Assembly (NCBI GenBank): GCA_034401795.1
Contig: CM067359.1
Span: 140,133,923 to 140,197,922 of the forward strand
Direction: 5' to 3'
Source: Chaetoderma sp. LZ-2023a
Taxonomy: Eukaryota; Mollusca; Caudofoveata; Chaetodermatida; Chaetodermatidae
Length of the DNA: 64,000 nt
In this document: one piece after another, positions 32,391 to 43,301 of the stretch
Position numbering within the stretch: the first letter of the stretch is position 1
How the letters are laid out: each line of letters begins with the position of its first letter
Position numbers and translations under genes: made by a program
Notes under the pieces: model-generated
Told to the model about the DNA's origin: nothing
The model's input: only the letters and a program-made list of their open reading frames with translations
Database searches by the model: none

Positions 32391-32860
32391 ACTCTGGACA
32401 TGCTGAATATTTAAAAAAACAATGATTTTTGAAAATTTACCACTAGAGCTTGGTTATTGAGCCAGTCATTCCAGTGGTAAAATTTCAAAGCAAATGGACA
32501 TTTCTCAAGACCATTGCAGAAGCCGTTTTTGGCTGATATAAGGGTTAAAGAGTTGAGGATCAATAGTACTATGCATGAAATTATTCTGCCATTTTTTATC
32601 CATTTAATGGCCATGATGTGAAAGGAAAATTGAAATCTTTATTCACTACGTGTTCATTTGCAGGCAGAAGACTATTTTTGGAATTTTACCACTGTAATGT
32701 CTGGCTTGGTTACCGAGCAGTGACTGGATCCGCTATCGAGCCACTCATTCTAGTGGTAAAAAATGTCTTCTCTTGGCTTGCAAATAGCCGTTAACTACAC
32801 GTAGAAATTTACCAGTGGTAAAATTTAGAAAACTAGTCCTTGCACAATATTTCCTTATTG
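32390..32860. repeat. Two degraded F1 copies with an F4 fragment
   Basis: ACTCTGGACATGCTGAATATT (F4), then an F1 with a short centre to 32,560, then a second F1 (TTTGCAGGCAGAAGACTA to CTCTTGGCTTGCAAATAG). Confidence 0.5.
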
Positions 32861-33019
32861 AATGTCCATAATTGTAAGCCAATAGACTATTTTTGAAAAT
32901 GTGCTACTGGAATGGCTGTCCAACCAAAAAAAAACTTGGATATTCTTGAATATCCAAGTTCTGTGGAGCTTGAATAAACCAGCTAATCCAAGCTTTTAAT
33001 AACTTGGAATAGCTTGGAT

Positions 33020-34020
33020 TAGCTTGCCGGTATGGGTCACATAAAATTCAAGATAATTCTAGAAAATCTAAGTAAGACCTAATTGAATTAAATCCAAGAA
33101 AATCCCAGCCAGCTTGAACATTCAAGATAATCCAGGCTAGCTTGAACATTCAAGATAATCCCAGCTAGCTTGAACATTCAAGATAATCCCAGCTAGCTTG
33201 AGCATTCAAGATAATCCCAGCTAGCTTGAACATTCAAGATAATCCCCAGCTAGCTTGAACATTCAAGATAATCCCAGCTGGCTTGAGCATTCAAGATAAT
33301 CCCAGCTAGCTTGAGCATTCAAGATAATCCCAGCTAGCTTGAGCATTCAAGATAATCCCAGCTAGCTTGAACATTCAAGATAATCCCAGCTAGCTTGAGC
33401 ATTCAAGATAATCCCAGCTAGCTTGAACATTCAAGATAATCCCAGCTAGCTTGAGCATTCAAGATAATCCCAGCTAGCTTGAGCATTCAAGATAATCCCA
33501 GCTAGCTTGAGCATTCAAGATAATCCCAGCTAGCTTGAGCATTCAAGATAATCCCAGCTAGCTTGAACATTCAAGATAATCCCAGCTAGCTTGAGCATTC
33601 ACGATAATCCCAGCTAGCTTGAGCATTCAAGATAATCTTGGCTACTTTGTAGCTTGAACATTCAAGATAATCGCAGCTAGGTTGAGCATTCAAGCTATTC
33701 CAAGATAGCTTGCCGGCATTGGCCACTTAATATCCAAGAAAATTCCAGATAGCTTGAATATTCAAGAAAATCACAGCTATCTTGAACTTCAAGATAATCT
33801 GAGTGAGCTTGCCGGTATTGGCTACTTAAAATCCAAGAAATTTCCATCTAGCTTGACCCTTCAAGAAAACCCAAGCTTGCTTGAGTGTCCAAGAAAATCC
33901 CAGCTAGCTTGGATTTTATTCCCGAAAGTCCCAGCTAACTTGAACTTTAAGATACAATGTAATCCGAGCATGATTGAATTTTATTCAAAAAAATCCCAGC
34001 TAATCCTAGCTCTTGAAATA
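33020..34020 (+). repeat. 28-bp tandem satellite with decayed flanks
   Basis: The unit AGCTAGCTTGAACATTCAAG + ATAATCCC repeats head to tail about 20 times between 33,110 and 33,700. GAAC/GAGC is the main variable site. More divergent units run to 34,020. The unit contains the near-palindromes AGCTAGCT and TTGAACATTCAA. The 94-codon frame at 33,754-34,038 is only this repeat translated. A detached decayed patch lies at 36,060-36,340. Confidence 0.9.
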
Positions 34021-34440
34021 GCTTGGACATTAACATAAAATGCATGCACGTATATGCACATAAATGCTGCCACACAGGGATTATTATATATATGTATATA
34101 AATATAATTATGCCCACAAACCAAAATCACCTTCACAGTAGTTCAGAGCTACATGTAATACTCAATAACAAATACAATTTCAGTGTGTCGTTAACAATGT
34201 ATGAGTTTCTGATTGATTTGTTTGTTATTCTTATAGACAGAGATTGTTCACAGAGTTCTCCTGTCTAACAGAGCCATTGCTCTGTGTCCCTAACACGCCT
34301 CTGCATAGTCAGACTGGTTTATTACACTGTAGTGAATCTGTTCAAGATAATACAAGCCGCTGTTTTTTAAAATTCCACCTAAATTATTTAACTAAGTACC
34401 ATAGTATGATTGCTACTGTTCCTGTAGCTATTTCCATTTC
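34020..34440. other. AT-rich spacer
   Basis: No feature recognised. Confidence 0.35.
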
Positions 34441-34446
34441 ATCGTT

Positions 34447-35290
34447 AGCTCACCTGTCCTGAAAGGCCAAGTGAGCTTATTCTATGGTGACTATCCGTCG
34501 TGTGTCCGCCATCCGTCCGTCTGTCCATCCATCCATCAATTTTTCCTTTAAACAACTTTTCAAGAACCACTAGGCTGATTTCAATTAGATTTGGCAGGAA
34601 GCATCCTTAGGGCATAGGGATCCAAGTTTGTTCAAATGAAACCGATCGGCCAATTTGCCCGGCAGCCATGTTGGATTTCGGCCGATTTAAGGAAGCATCT
34701 TTATGATTAGGGACTAAGGGCCACTAAAGTTTGTTCAAGTGAAATTGATCGGTTAAAAAACATGGCCGTTGTAGGCCAATCAAAATGTAGCGTGTTTGGC
34801 GGTCATATTGGATTTTTTGTATTTGATGGATTTTGAGGCCAAAATTGGTTATATATATGTTTTTGGGTGTTCTGAGCTCAAATTTGCCATTTTCGAAGCT
34901 GTTGGATAAACAGTTTGGCGGCCATCTTGGATTGTTTTCCGCTCCAAAGGCGCCCATACTAAAACAATGGGAACTTTAAAATGTCTTCCTCTCGAGAACT
35001 ACTAGGCCAATTATTTCAATTATATTTGGTAGGAAGCATCCTTAAGGCATAGGGATCCAAGTTTGTTCAAATGAAACCCACTTGGGTCAGTGGCCATCTT
35101 GGATATTCATGACTAAGGGCCATTAAAGTTTGTTCAAGAGAAGTTGATACATAAAAAACATGGTCTCTGTTTTCTTGTTACAAGTCTGCTCAGCTCATTA
35201 GAGTGCTACTTATTGTTAATGACCATTCTAGTTAAGATGTCTATGGTCCAGGTCAGTGATACAGGCCCCTTGGACCTCTTGTTATTTATC
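34447..35290 (+). mobile_element. Dispersed non-coding element of invertebrate type
   Basis: Begins AGCTCACCTGTCCTGAAAGG with a return AAGTGAGCTTATTCTATGG, then CCGTCC repeats. The body has the words AAGTTTGTTCAAATGAAACC and GCAGCCATGTTGGATTTC, partly duplicated, and it ends CCCCTTGGACCTCTTG. I recall this begin/end style from mollusc and annelid genomes, but have no search to prove it. Related body sequence occurs at 11.4-12.7 kb. Confidence 0.55.
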
Positions 35291-36060
35291 ATTGCTATTC
35301 CGCCACTCGATGTATTTATTGAATTGTACGGAATGTATGAGGGGTGGGATATGTTTACAGGACATAGCCTTATCATGCTCCCCTTTGATTAACAAATAAT
35401 TACGTTTAAACCAGACAGATTGTTAATGTACCATATTAATTAGAAAGTCATGATCACTACATTATTCCATAGAACTGAAAAAGTTAGACCAAAACTGGTA
35501 ATTCTGAATAAATCTCAGCAAATCAAGAGAATACATACCTCGAAATACAGTTTTGTTTCCACTTAAGGTTACTGATGCTAAGCATTCTATCTAATAGTAG
35601 TGTCAATGTTTCCAAACTACACTCAGGGCTTTAGATTTACCTCATTTGGCCACACCACCTATCTCTTCCGGGATCCATCAATGCTCCTAGAAACCAGAGA
35701 ATTTTGAAATCTGAGAGATTGATTTTGAGCCAAATTAGTTTTAATAGTACTTAAAGACCTCTGGGCCATAAAATGCCACAGCATCCATCCGTAAGTATTT
35801 AATTGACTGTAAATCAGTTAATTAGTATTCATAGCAGCCAGTGGGATTTTAATTTGGGCTCACTAATATGGGTGGATTTCATTTGGGCATGACTTGTAAA
35901 GTCATAGCTAATGGGTAATCTAAAGCCCTATTCTATATATCCATAGCTTGTAATGATCAATGCACTGTTTGCTTTTTTACAAAAGACTAAATTTCCCGCC
36001 AATTTACCAGGTCACGGTCACCCCTACATGACTACAGAACCTGTTCTTGCCTTAGTCCAA
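35290..36060. other. Spacer, nothing recognised
   Basis: No gene or structured repeat that I can support. Confidence 0.35.
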
Positions 36061-36340
36061 GTTATTTCAAGGTAATCCAAGGTAGCAAAAGTGAATATAC
36101 AAGTTCAAGAAATCCAAGTAGCTTGGATTCTATTATGTCTGACAAAACAAAGTATTAGAAAATCCAAGTTAGCTTGAATTCTGACAAATCAGAAAAGTCA
36201 GAGAGTCCAAGAGGCTTGTACTTTTTCATGATGACATCCAAAAGGCCTACAAAATTCAAGCTAGCTTGAATTCTGAGAGGTGGGATTTTAAGCTAACTCC
36301 TACAGAAAGTCCAAGCGAATTCAAGGAAATCCAAGCTCGG
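36060..36340. repeat. Decayed patch of the 28-bp satellite
   Basis: Repeated TCCAAG(T/C)TAGCTTGAATTC-type words with irregular spacing. Confidence 0.6.
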
Positions 36341-36390
36341 TTACTGAATCGAAATGCCAATGTATTAACTGACAAATGAGCAAGTCTAAC

Positions 36391-36630
36391 TTAACTCCTT
36401 TCATGATGAATCCGGCCAAAACCGGCCTCTGCAGTGATCTTGAGCAATATCCATTTGAAGACCAATAAAAGACCCTTTGAAAATTGACCACTGGAATGAC
36501 TGGCGCGGTGATCGAGCCAGTCATTCCAATGGTAAATTTTCAAAAGTAGTTTTCTCTTGGCCGGCAAATGGACATTCCTCAAGACCACTACAGAGGCCGG
36601 TTTTTGCCGGCTTCATCATGAAGGTGTTAA
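36391..36630. repeat. F1 fold-back element bounded by TTAA
   Basis: TTAACTCCTTTCATGATG at the left and AAGGTGTTAA at the right; the centre GCGGTGATCGAGCC has mismatches. Confidence 0.8.
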
Positions 36631-36639
36631 AGGCATTGG

Positions 36640-37310
36640 AAATACTCTGTTGTTTGGCTCTTAGAGAGGTGGCCTTTTGACCAGGTCTGCCTGACGCCGA
36701 TCAAGTGGTCCGCTCAGAGTATATACACTGATGGTCTCAATCACTTAATAATCAAACATGTTCTGCTACATTTCCCGATATCACACTTTTTGGCACCTGA
36801 GCCAAAATCCCCTCTGTCTCGCGATTAATTCTCACGGTTCTTCAAGTCGACTCCCCGTCTTCACACCTTCTCGTCGTGTTCAAAGCTGACATGGCTATCA
36901 ATTGCTAACATCTGTATTTGAACATATTTAGTTATTTATAGTTTATTCGAGTTAAATTGGTTGTAATTTTTTCGACTTATCTTGTGAGCTCTCATAGAAC
37001 AATGTTTGTTCCTATATGTTTATGCACATCAGTCATATTCCTGAATAATTGAGCGATTCCCTGGCACAGGATCATAGTCAAATGGTCAATCTTAACCATT
37101 TCAGTACTTAATACAAACCTGATACACCCACTTCTTTGCGACACAATATTCTGTATAAAATTTTTTCAAATTATAATTTGCCTACAAACATCAATGGCTT
37201 CCAGTCAAATTATTTTCAAACTCATCATCAACCTGAAATTGCGATAGATTTTATTGTTGACCCAGGATTACTTTCTGCACTGTAGCATATACATGTGCTA
37301 CCTGTCAGAA
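36640..37310. other. Spacer with a weak F6-like start
   Basis: TTTGGCTCTTAGAGAGGTGG at 36,652 resembles F6. Otherwise nothing is recognised. Confidence 0.35.
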
Positions 37311-37318
37311 CTTGCTGG

Positions 37319-37533
37319 TTAACTGTCTGCCCGGTGAATTTCTACAGACTACATTTTGTGTGTGGTTTAACTCTGGACATGGTGAATAGTTTGAAAACAA
37401 TTTGACTGAAAGTTGGTGGCAGCTATATCACCAACAACTTTCAGTCGAATTGTTTTCAAAATATTCAGCAGGTCCAGAGTTATTGCCAATTGAAATTATT
37501 GTCTGGGGGCTTACAGCAGTCAGACAGTTTAAC
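37319..37533. repeat. F4 fold-back element
   Basis: TTAACTGTCTGCCCGG at the left and CAGACAGTTTAA at the right. The core GAAAACAATTTGACTGAAAG is mirrored. Confidence 0.8.
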
Positions 37534-37539
37534 ATTCTT

Positions 37540-38220
37540 AACACTGAATATTTTCTGGTCCAATTTTTCGCTTCTCCATTGTCCATTAATTAATTAAATT
37601 AATGTCAATTTTCAAAAGTACATGCTTAATTCTCTTGACAGCATGTACTCCGAGTAGCACTTTCAAAATGTGCACACCTGGCAAGTTTGACCGGCAGCTC
37701 CTAGCAGTCATCTTTCTGGCAACAGTAATAACAATGGTCCAGAACATATGTATTGTTCCCAGCAATGTGGGAAACGTTCTTTCTTCCTGACCCAAACTTA
37801 ACTTAAAACAAATGTGTTTAGATTTCTACAGTCAGTTGAGCAGCTAAATTCACCCCCAATAACCTTCAGGAATGTAAACATCATCAATGCTAACACAGTA
37901 GATCTAGGATATATTCCCTGATTATAACTATAGGGTTACTGGAAGTTTATAATTTAACAGGTGAACTGTTTCCTCTGTACACTGGTCTGTTAAGGAGCTT
38001 AAAGTGGTCAATGTTATGTTATCTGATCTAAAAGTGACCACTGGTCACTGGTTTAAGTGGATGCGCTTGAGAGTGATATACAGGCCAGTTATGTACCTGT
38101 CAATCAAAAAATAATATTGCATGCCGAGCAAAATGACAGATGTAGATTACAGTTTATAGATAAGTTTAAATGTTTTGAAAACGCAAACCGACCCATGACG
38201 TTAGATAGAAAGAAATGTTC
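37540..38220. other. Spacer; short opposing frames without support
   Basis: 37,602-37,790 is open on both strands, which argues against coding. Confidence 0.35.
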
Positions 38221-38224
38221 TGTT

Positions 38225-38560
38225 TTGATATTTTGAGCATAATTTGATTGGAAGATATTGCTGGCCATAACCCTTTAACACTGATAACAGCCAAAAATGG
38301 CTTCTGCAGTAGTCTTGAGAAATGTCCATTTGCAGACCAAGAGAAGACTATTTTTGAAAATTTGCTACTGGAATGGCTGGCTCGATAACCGAGCCAGTCA
38401 TTCCAGTGGTAAATTTTCAAAAATAGTCCTCATGGTCTGCAAATGGACATTTTCTATGAGAAATCTGAAATTTATTTGAAGAAATTCGAGGGTTAATGTG
38501 TTAAGGCTGCTAAGGCATGTCTTCCAATCCAATTATATTCAAAATATTCAATAAGTGCGT
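38225..38560. repeat. F2-like palindrome split by an F1 insertion
   Basis: The left half (GATATTTTGAGCATAATTTG, ATTGGAAGATATTGC) ends at about 38,267. F1 occupies 38,268-38,504. The right half (GGCTGCTAAGGCATG, TTCCAATCCAATTATATTC, AAAATATTCAATAAG) resumes at once. Confidence 0.75.
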
Positions 38561-38954
38561 TTAACTTTGTCTTGGAAATATGTTAAACTATTTCTGAGGT
38601 GTACTAAATTTAAATCTCAGTGGCCTCGATTTTAACTTTAAATGACTTGATTTTATGAATCAAATGTTCTATATTTCACTGTCACCTATATCTGTCAAAT
38701 TGATTAAGAGCAGTTATCTCTATTTACCAGAGGTACCCTACACTGTTCATTTAGATTACTCGTACATAAAGTCAAAAGATATTTTCAATCATAATAAATA
38801 TGAAAAATGTTGAATATTTTGAGAAGGCGTTAATTCACTGGCTGCAGTAACAAATTTCATTCAAGATATTTTTACAAAATTAAATGAACGGAACTGTAAC
38901 AATTCATGGTTTAGATTTTCTAATATATAATTTATCACATACAGGAGGAAATGT

Positions 38955-39165
38955 GTTCACCTTTTCACCAACAAATCCAGGAAAAAATATATTTGATAGA
39001 AAATATTCTGTTGAATATTTTGAAATTAACTTCACTGGAAGCCATTGCTGCCTAAGGCAGCAATGGCTTCCAGTCAAATTAATTTCAAATTAATTTCAAA
39101 ATGTTCATTAGTTTTCCTGTCTGAATGCCTAGAAAGTGATATTGGGAATTCATCGGTGAATTAGG
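38955..39165. repeat. F2 fold-back element
   Basis: TTTTCACCAACAAATCC at the left, palindrome centre GCCATTGCTGCCTAAGGCAG, then TTCATCGGTGAATTAGGG. The word AAATTAATTTC is duplicated in the right arm. Confidence 0.8.
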
Positions 39166-39179
39166 GTTAATGTATGTTA

Positions 39180-39570
39180 AAGGTTGATTATTGAGCTGTC
39201 AGATAAAAGTGGCTGTCAATCATTATCAAAGCAGGGTGGGCTGTCAATCATTATCAAAGCGGGTTGATCATAGAGTTAATGAGATATTTGCCTAATTAGG
39301 TGTAATTAAGCGCTAAAATCTGGTAAATGGACCCGAGCTCTGCTTCCTGGGTATTTAATTGTGCATGCTGTATTACTTGTGCTTATAATGGATATTAACC
39401 TGCCAATTTCTGTCCAATGGAATAAGTATATGTGTACATCATGCATGCCCATTGTGATGGTGGTGATAGAGTGAGCAATGGAAGCCCTATATTTGCCTTG
39501 TATATAAGTAAACTTAACATGTGTCCAAGACCAATAGAGAAGGCCAAACCCTTCAATCTCAAAAGTAGAC
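39180..39570. other. Spacer with a short duplication
   Basis: GGCTGTCAATCATTATCAAA occurs twice (about 39,211 and 39,239), a 28-bp tandem pair. Confidence 0.5.
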
Positions 39571-39580
39571 ATGCTACTGA

Positions 39581-39819
39581 ATGGTGGAGTATTTAGATGA
39601 TGTAGAATTTGTTGATGAAGAAAACTGTCTCATTTATGAGCTGCTTCCATTATCTGCAAAACATGTGGAGGCAGTGATGCCACAAACCTCATCATAGATA
39701 AAGTCAAAACAGAGTTCACACATGTCATACACGAAGGCGAGATAGCCAGTAATAATGATGCTACCTTAGTTAGAGGGTGAGGAGACAAGGTGAAAGAGCA
39801 GAATCCGGGGATCACTTAA
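39581..39819 (+). pseudogene. Possible decayed coding fragment, unrecognised
   Basis: ATG at 39,581 opens 38 acidic codons (MVEYLDDVEFVDEENC) to TAG at 39,695. Shifting by one base continues a protein-like frame (DKVKTEFTHVIHEGEIASNN) through TGA at 39,778 to TAA at 39,817. One frameshift and one stop suggest an old gene or transposase fragment. The family is unknown and chance is not excluded. Confidence 0.25.
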
Positions 39820-40374
39820 TCCCTGCAGTTCAAGCGACAGTATAAATCATTGTGTATAATACTGTAAACATTGGTTTGCAGTGAATCTGAGGGTCTGACA
39901 TTCCCATGGCAGATGCGCAGATAAGATGCTACATGTGTCTAGACTCAATAGTGCTAAATATCTGTTACAGATGGTCCCTCTCCAAAGGCTCTCTTGAATT
40001 GAATGGATGCATGTCATCTTAAACAACTAAGAGCCATCACTTTTTGCTTCAGGCAACAACAATTCGCAGTCAAATTAGTTTCAAAATATAATGAATGTGT
40101 CATATTTGTGTTTACTTATAATTTGCACTAAGCTTCTAGCAGAATTAAGTTGCATAGTAATTTCTCCATGTAATAATTCATTCTCTATATAATCTATGAT
40201 ACTAGCGAATAAATTATTACTTTGTAAAATGCAACTTCTGATAATATACATGTATATTGCATCACAATGAAGCCAGTATCCTCACAATCAACCCCACATG
40301 ACCTTAATGTACTTGAAACTCCAGACATGTAATCTGCATTACAAATATATAAACTTGTGTTTCCTCAGTGGCAC

Positions 40375-40545
40375 ATATGTTACATGTAGAAGTGCAGATA
40401 GACCTGCTCAAGGGACCACTTTCCTTTTGGAGCCAAATGATGATGGCTCTTTAAGAGAGGTGGTCTGTAAGATAGGTGGTCTGAAAGACCTAACAGACTA
40501 GTTGTTTTAAAGAACCAGCCATTTTGTTGGCTCTAAATGCCATGT
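40375..40545. repeat. F6-like fold-back sequence
   Basis: GATGGCTCTTTAAGAGAGG pairs loosely with TTTAAAGAACCAGCC. A 67-codon frame at 40,298-40,501 lies over it and is discounted. Confidence 0.45.
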
Positions 40546-40634
40546 CTTATAAGATATGTATTGTTTTAATGCTTAGTTAAGCCATTCAATGATAAATCTC
40601 TGAAAAAGTAAATTCTTTACAGTGTATAACATAT

Positions 40635-40770
40635 TCTGTTGAATATTTTGAAATTAATATGACTTGACGACATTGCTGTAAGGAAGCAAGACATTGCTGC
40701 CTAAGGCAACAATGGCTTCCAGTCATGTTACAAGTGGTTTCAAAATATTCAACATCTTTCCTGTTTGTTT
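40635..40770. repeat. F2 core palindrome
   Basis: CTGTTGAATATTTTGAAATT, a centre with a duplicated ACATTGCTG, then AATGGCTTCCAGTCATG and TTTCAAAATATTCAAC. Confidence 0.7.
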
Positions 40771-40784
40771 ACCCTGAGATTGAG

Positions 40785-41015
40785 ATCTAGGGGAAATTTA
40801 TCAGTGGAATGGTCAAGCTGGCCAAAACTGGCCTCTGCAGTGGTTTTGAGAAATGTCCATTTGCAGACCATGAGAAGACTAATTTTGAAAATTTACCAGT
40901 AGAATGACTGGCTTGATAATTGAGCCAATTATTCCAGTGGTAAAGTTTCCAAAATAGTTTTCTCCTGACCTTCAAATGGAGATTTTCTATGAGAAAATTC
41001 TTAACAAAATTCGAC
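40785..41015. repeat. F1 fold-back element
   Basis: GTCAAGCTGGCCAAAACTGG, centre CTTGATAATTGAGCC, arms complete, ends worn. Confidence 0.7.
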
Positions 41016-41255
41016 CATTAGCCCTTTAATCCTCGAATTTATTCAAGAAAATTTCAATTTTATCATAGAAAATGTGCATTTGCAGACCAAGAGAAGAATA
41101 TTTTTGAAATTTTACCACTGGAATGACTGGCTTAGTTATCGAGCCAGTCATTCCAGTGGTAAATTTTCAAAAATAGTATTTTTGGGTCTGCAAATGGACA
41201 TTTCTCAAGACCACTGCAGAAGCTGTTTTTGGCTGATATGAGTGTTAAGGGTTAA
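41016..41255. repeat. F1 fold-back element, right end TTAA
   Basis: Abuts the previous copy. CCCTTTAATCCTCGAATT at the left, AGTGTTAAGGGTTAA at the right; opposite orientation. Confidence 0.75.
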
Positions 41256-41471
41256 AGGCTAAAGCGACTACCTGTCTATTGAGGTACATCATCTATTCTT
41301 CAGTAGTAGGTGGTTGCTAAGACAGGTATTACAGTATCTAACATCGACAAAGATTAAACCCTCATCCGTTTATCAATCAATCAATGGTGTGTTTATCCGT
41401 TTATCATGTTTGCACGATCATATGACCATCTGTGTTTGAGATATTATATACCTGAAATACCTGTATATTTG

Positions 41472-41711
41472 TTAACCCTGTCAATTGTCACGGCGGCTTA
41501 AATCAGACTCTGCAGTGGTCTTTGAGATGTTGATTTAAAGGGAAAGAGAAGACTATTTTTGATATTTTACTACTGGAATGACGAGGCTCGATAAACGAGC
41601 AAGTCAATCCAGTGGTAAAATTAAAAAAAATAGTCTTCTCTTGGGTTACAAATGGATGATTCTAAGCAGAATTTTGAATTTTATTTAGCATCTTGGCTAT
41701 TTCAGCGTTAA
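41472..41711. repeat. F1 element bounded by TTAA, variant arms
   Basis: TTAACCCTGTCAATTG at the left, GCGTTAA at the right; centre GGCTCGATAAACGAGC. Confidence 0.75.
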
Positions 41712-41963
41712 TAGTAATCTGACCCTGGGGTACACATATATACACAAGCGTATGGACATTGTGAGATGGAATTCTTCAAGATGCTATTTATAAATCCTTT
41801 ATCTGTGATTCTAATCTTAGTTTGTTCTTTGTATATGTATATCTATCGATATGACATGTACAGTCCAATTCCCACGAAGGACCAATTACTTTCCCCCCTC
41901 CCAGATCCATATATTGCGGTGGTGTTAAACGGCTACATATATCTTACTCCTTCCTTTACGATG

Positions 41964-42190
41964 TAATGGTCACATTGACAAAAGCCGGCTTCTCCAGTCA
42001 CCTTGAGTAATGTCCATTTGTGTGCCATTAGAAAATTATTTTGGAAAATTTACCACTGGAATGGCTGGCTCGTTTATCGAGCCAGCCATTCCAGTGGTAA
42101 ATTTTCAAAAATATTCTTTTTAGGATATAAATGGACATTCAGTAAGCAAAATGTTTCAATTTTCTAGACCAATCTTGACCTATAAAGGGT
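41964..42190. repeat. F1 fold-back element
   Basis: Centre GGCTGGCTCGTTTATCGAGC is perfect on both sides; terminal TTAA lost. Confidence 0.75.
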
Positions 42191-42351
42191 ACTTATATAA
42201 ACCTTCTGCTTCAGCGAACCCGGTGGTGGAGGGAGATAACGGTTAAGCACATGAACAAAGAAATTAATTGCCAATAATTCTGATTGGCTCTTTATATAAA
42301 AAGCTAATCCGCATCCTTAGTTGTTATTACACCACAAAAACATCCATTACC

Positions 42352-42605
42352 GTTCAATCACTACTTGCTAAATCAATTATTTGCATTTTGCTATCAGAAT
42401 AAGATTTCTATGCCTGCATACACACCTCCCCATGCCTAATCCTATTCCTATGGACCCTCAACCAGGCTACTGGTTGAGTCCCACCTCCAGCGTACCTTCA
42501 GGTATAGACTGGCACCAGTCTATACTCACCTCATAGTGACGCTTGTTGCTAAGCGCGCTCGCGCACGCGCATTAGAGCCCGAATAGGAAATCGATTCACT
42601 TTTCA
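42352..42605 (+). repeat. DIRS-B left inverted terminal repeat
   Basis: GTTCAATCACTACTTGC, CTCAACCAGGCTACTGG and CGAATAGGAAA mirror the right copy. It includes the small palindrome ACTGGCACCAGT. Confidence 0.88.
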
Positions 42606-43060
42606 ATTATTCTGCAGCAGAATAGTTGTCTAAAAATATTTATATAAGTTTTTGTGTTTTGCGCTGTGTCAGTGATACCTTTTGACTTTATATCTCGGAA
42701 GAATATGCCCAATATGAAGTCAATCCTCCCTAAGTTACGTCTAGGAAGTATAATTGTATTTATATGGTATCTTATAGACGAATTTATATACTACCGGTTT
42801 TCGCGAAGATCGTTTTGCTTCGTGGTATCTTGATTGTTATGCCTATCCTAAATCATCATCATCATTGATAATGTCCAGTCCATATATATATAGAGCCTGT
42901 AACGAAGTTATTTCGAGTGCATTATAAGGATTATCTTAAAATCCCTTGAAAGTTTCTGGTAAGGAAATTTGAATTTTCCCGCCGTTAGAACTGAGTTGAG
43001 GGTGTCTCTTGTTTGAGAGTTTGAGCGGTATGCTTCATTGTTACGTTTTTTCATTTGTAG

Positions 43061-43288
43061 GAGTCAGAGAATGGGTCAGATAAGACTAAATGTTCGTCGG
43101 CAAAATGTGATTGTCATCACTCGATCGAGTTCGCCGGGCACGTTTGTGCGAAGTGTCCTGTACTACTAATGCTATGTGTGGGATTTGTAAAGGGTGGCTG
43201 GTTTTCGGTAGCGAAAGCGTTCTTTAAAGATTTGTCAGTCATAACAATCGCTGCCCTCTGGTCGTCCTTCCCCTTCCTCCGTTGCTAG
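43061..43288 (+). CDS. DIRS-B gag N-terminal Cys/His-rich segment
   Basis: Opens directly after a strong acceptor (ACGTTTTTTCATTTGTAG|GAG) and runs 75 codons to TAG at 43,286. KCDCHHSIEFAGHVCAKC matches the DIRS-A segment at 23,679 in spacing of the second half. A one-base shift after CAKC would continue into MCGICKGW, so the array is already frameshifted. Confidence 0.5.
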   Translation, partial: ESENGSDKTKCSSAKCDCHHSIEFAGHVCAKCPVLLMLCVGFVKGGWFSVAKAFFKDLSVITIAALWSSFPFLRC

Positions 43289-43301
43289 CAAGGCAAAGGG
43301 G

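Noticed and set aside
33110-33720. CRISPR array (28-bp repeat)
   Set aside because: Units are contiguous with no spacers, and the window is eukaryotic.
33754-34038. 94-codon plus-strand frame
   Set aside because: It is the decayed 28-bp satellite read in one phase.
35144-35392. 82-codon hydrophobic frame that could pass for a membrane protein
   Set aside because: Its first half lies in the dispersed element ending at 35,290; hydrophobicity comes from T-rich sequence.
40298-40501. 67-codon frame ending GGLKDLTD
   Set aside because: Covers an F6-like fold-back sequence that recurs elsewhere.
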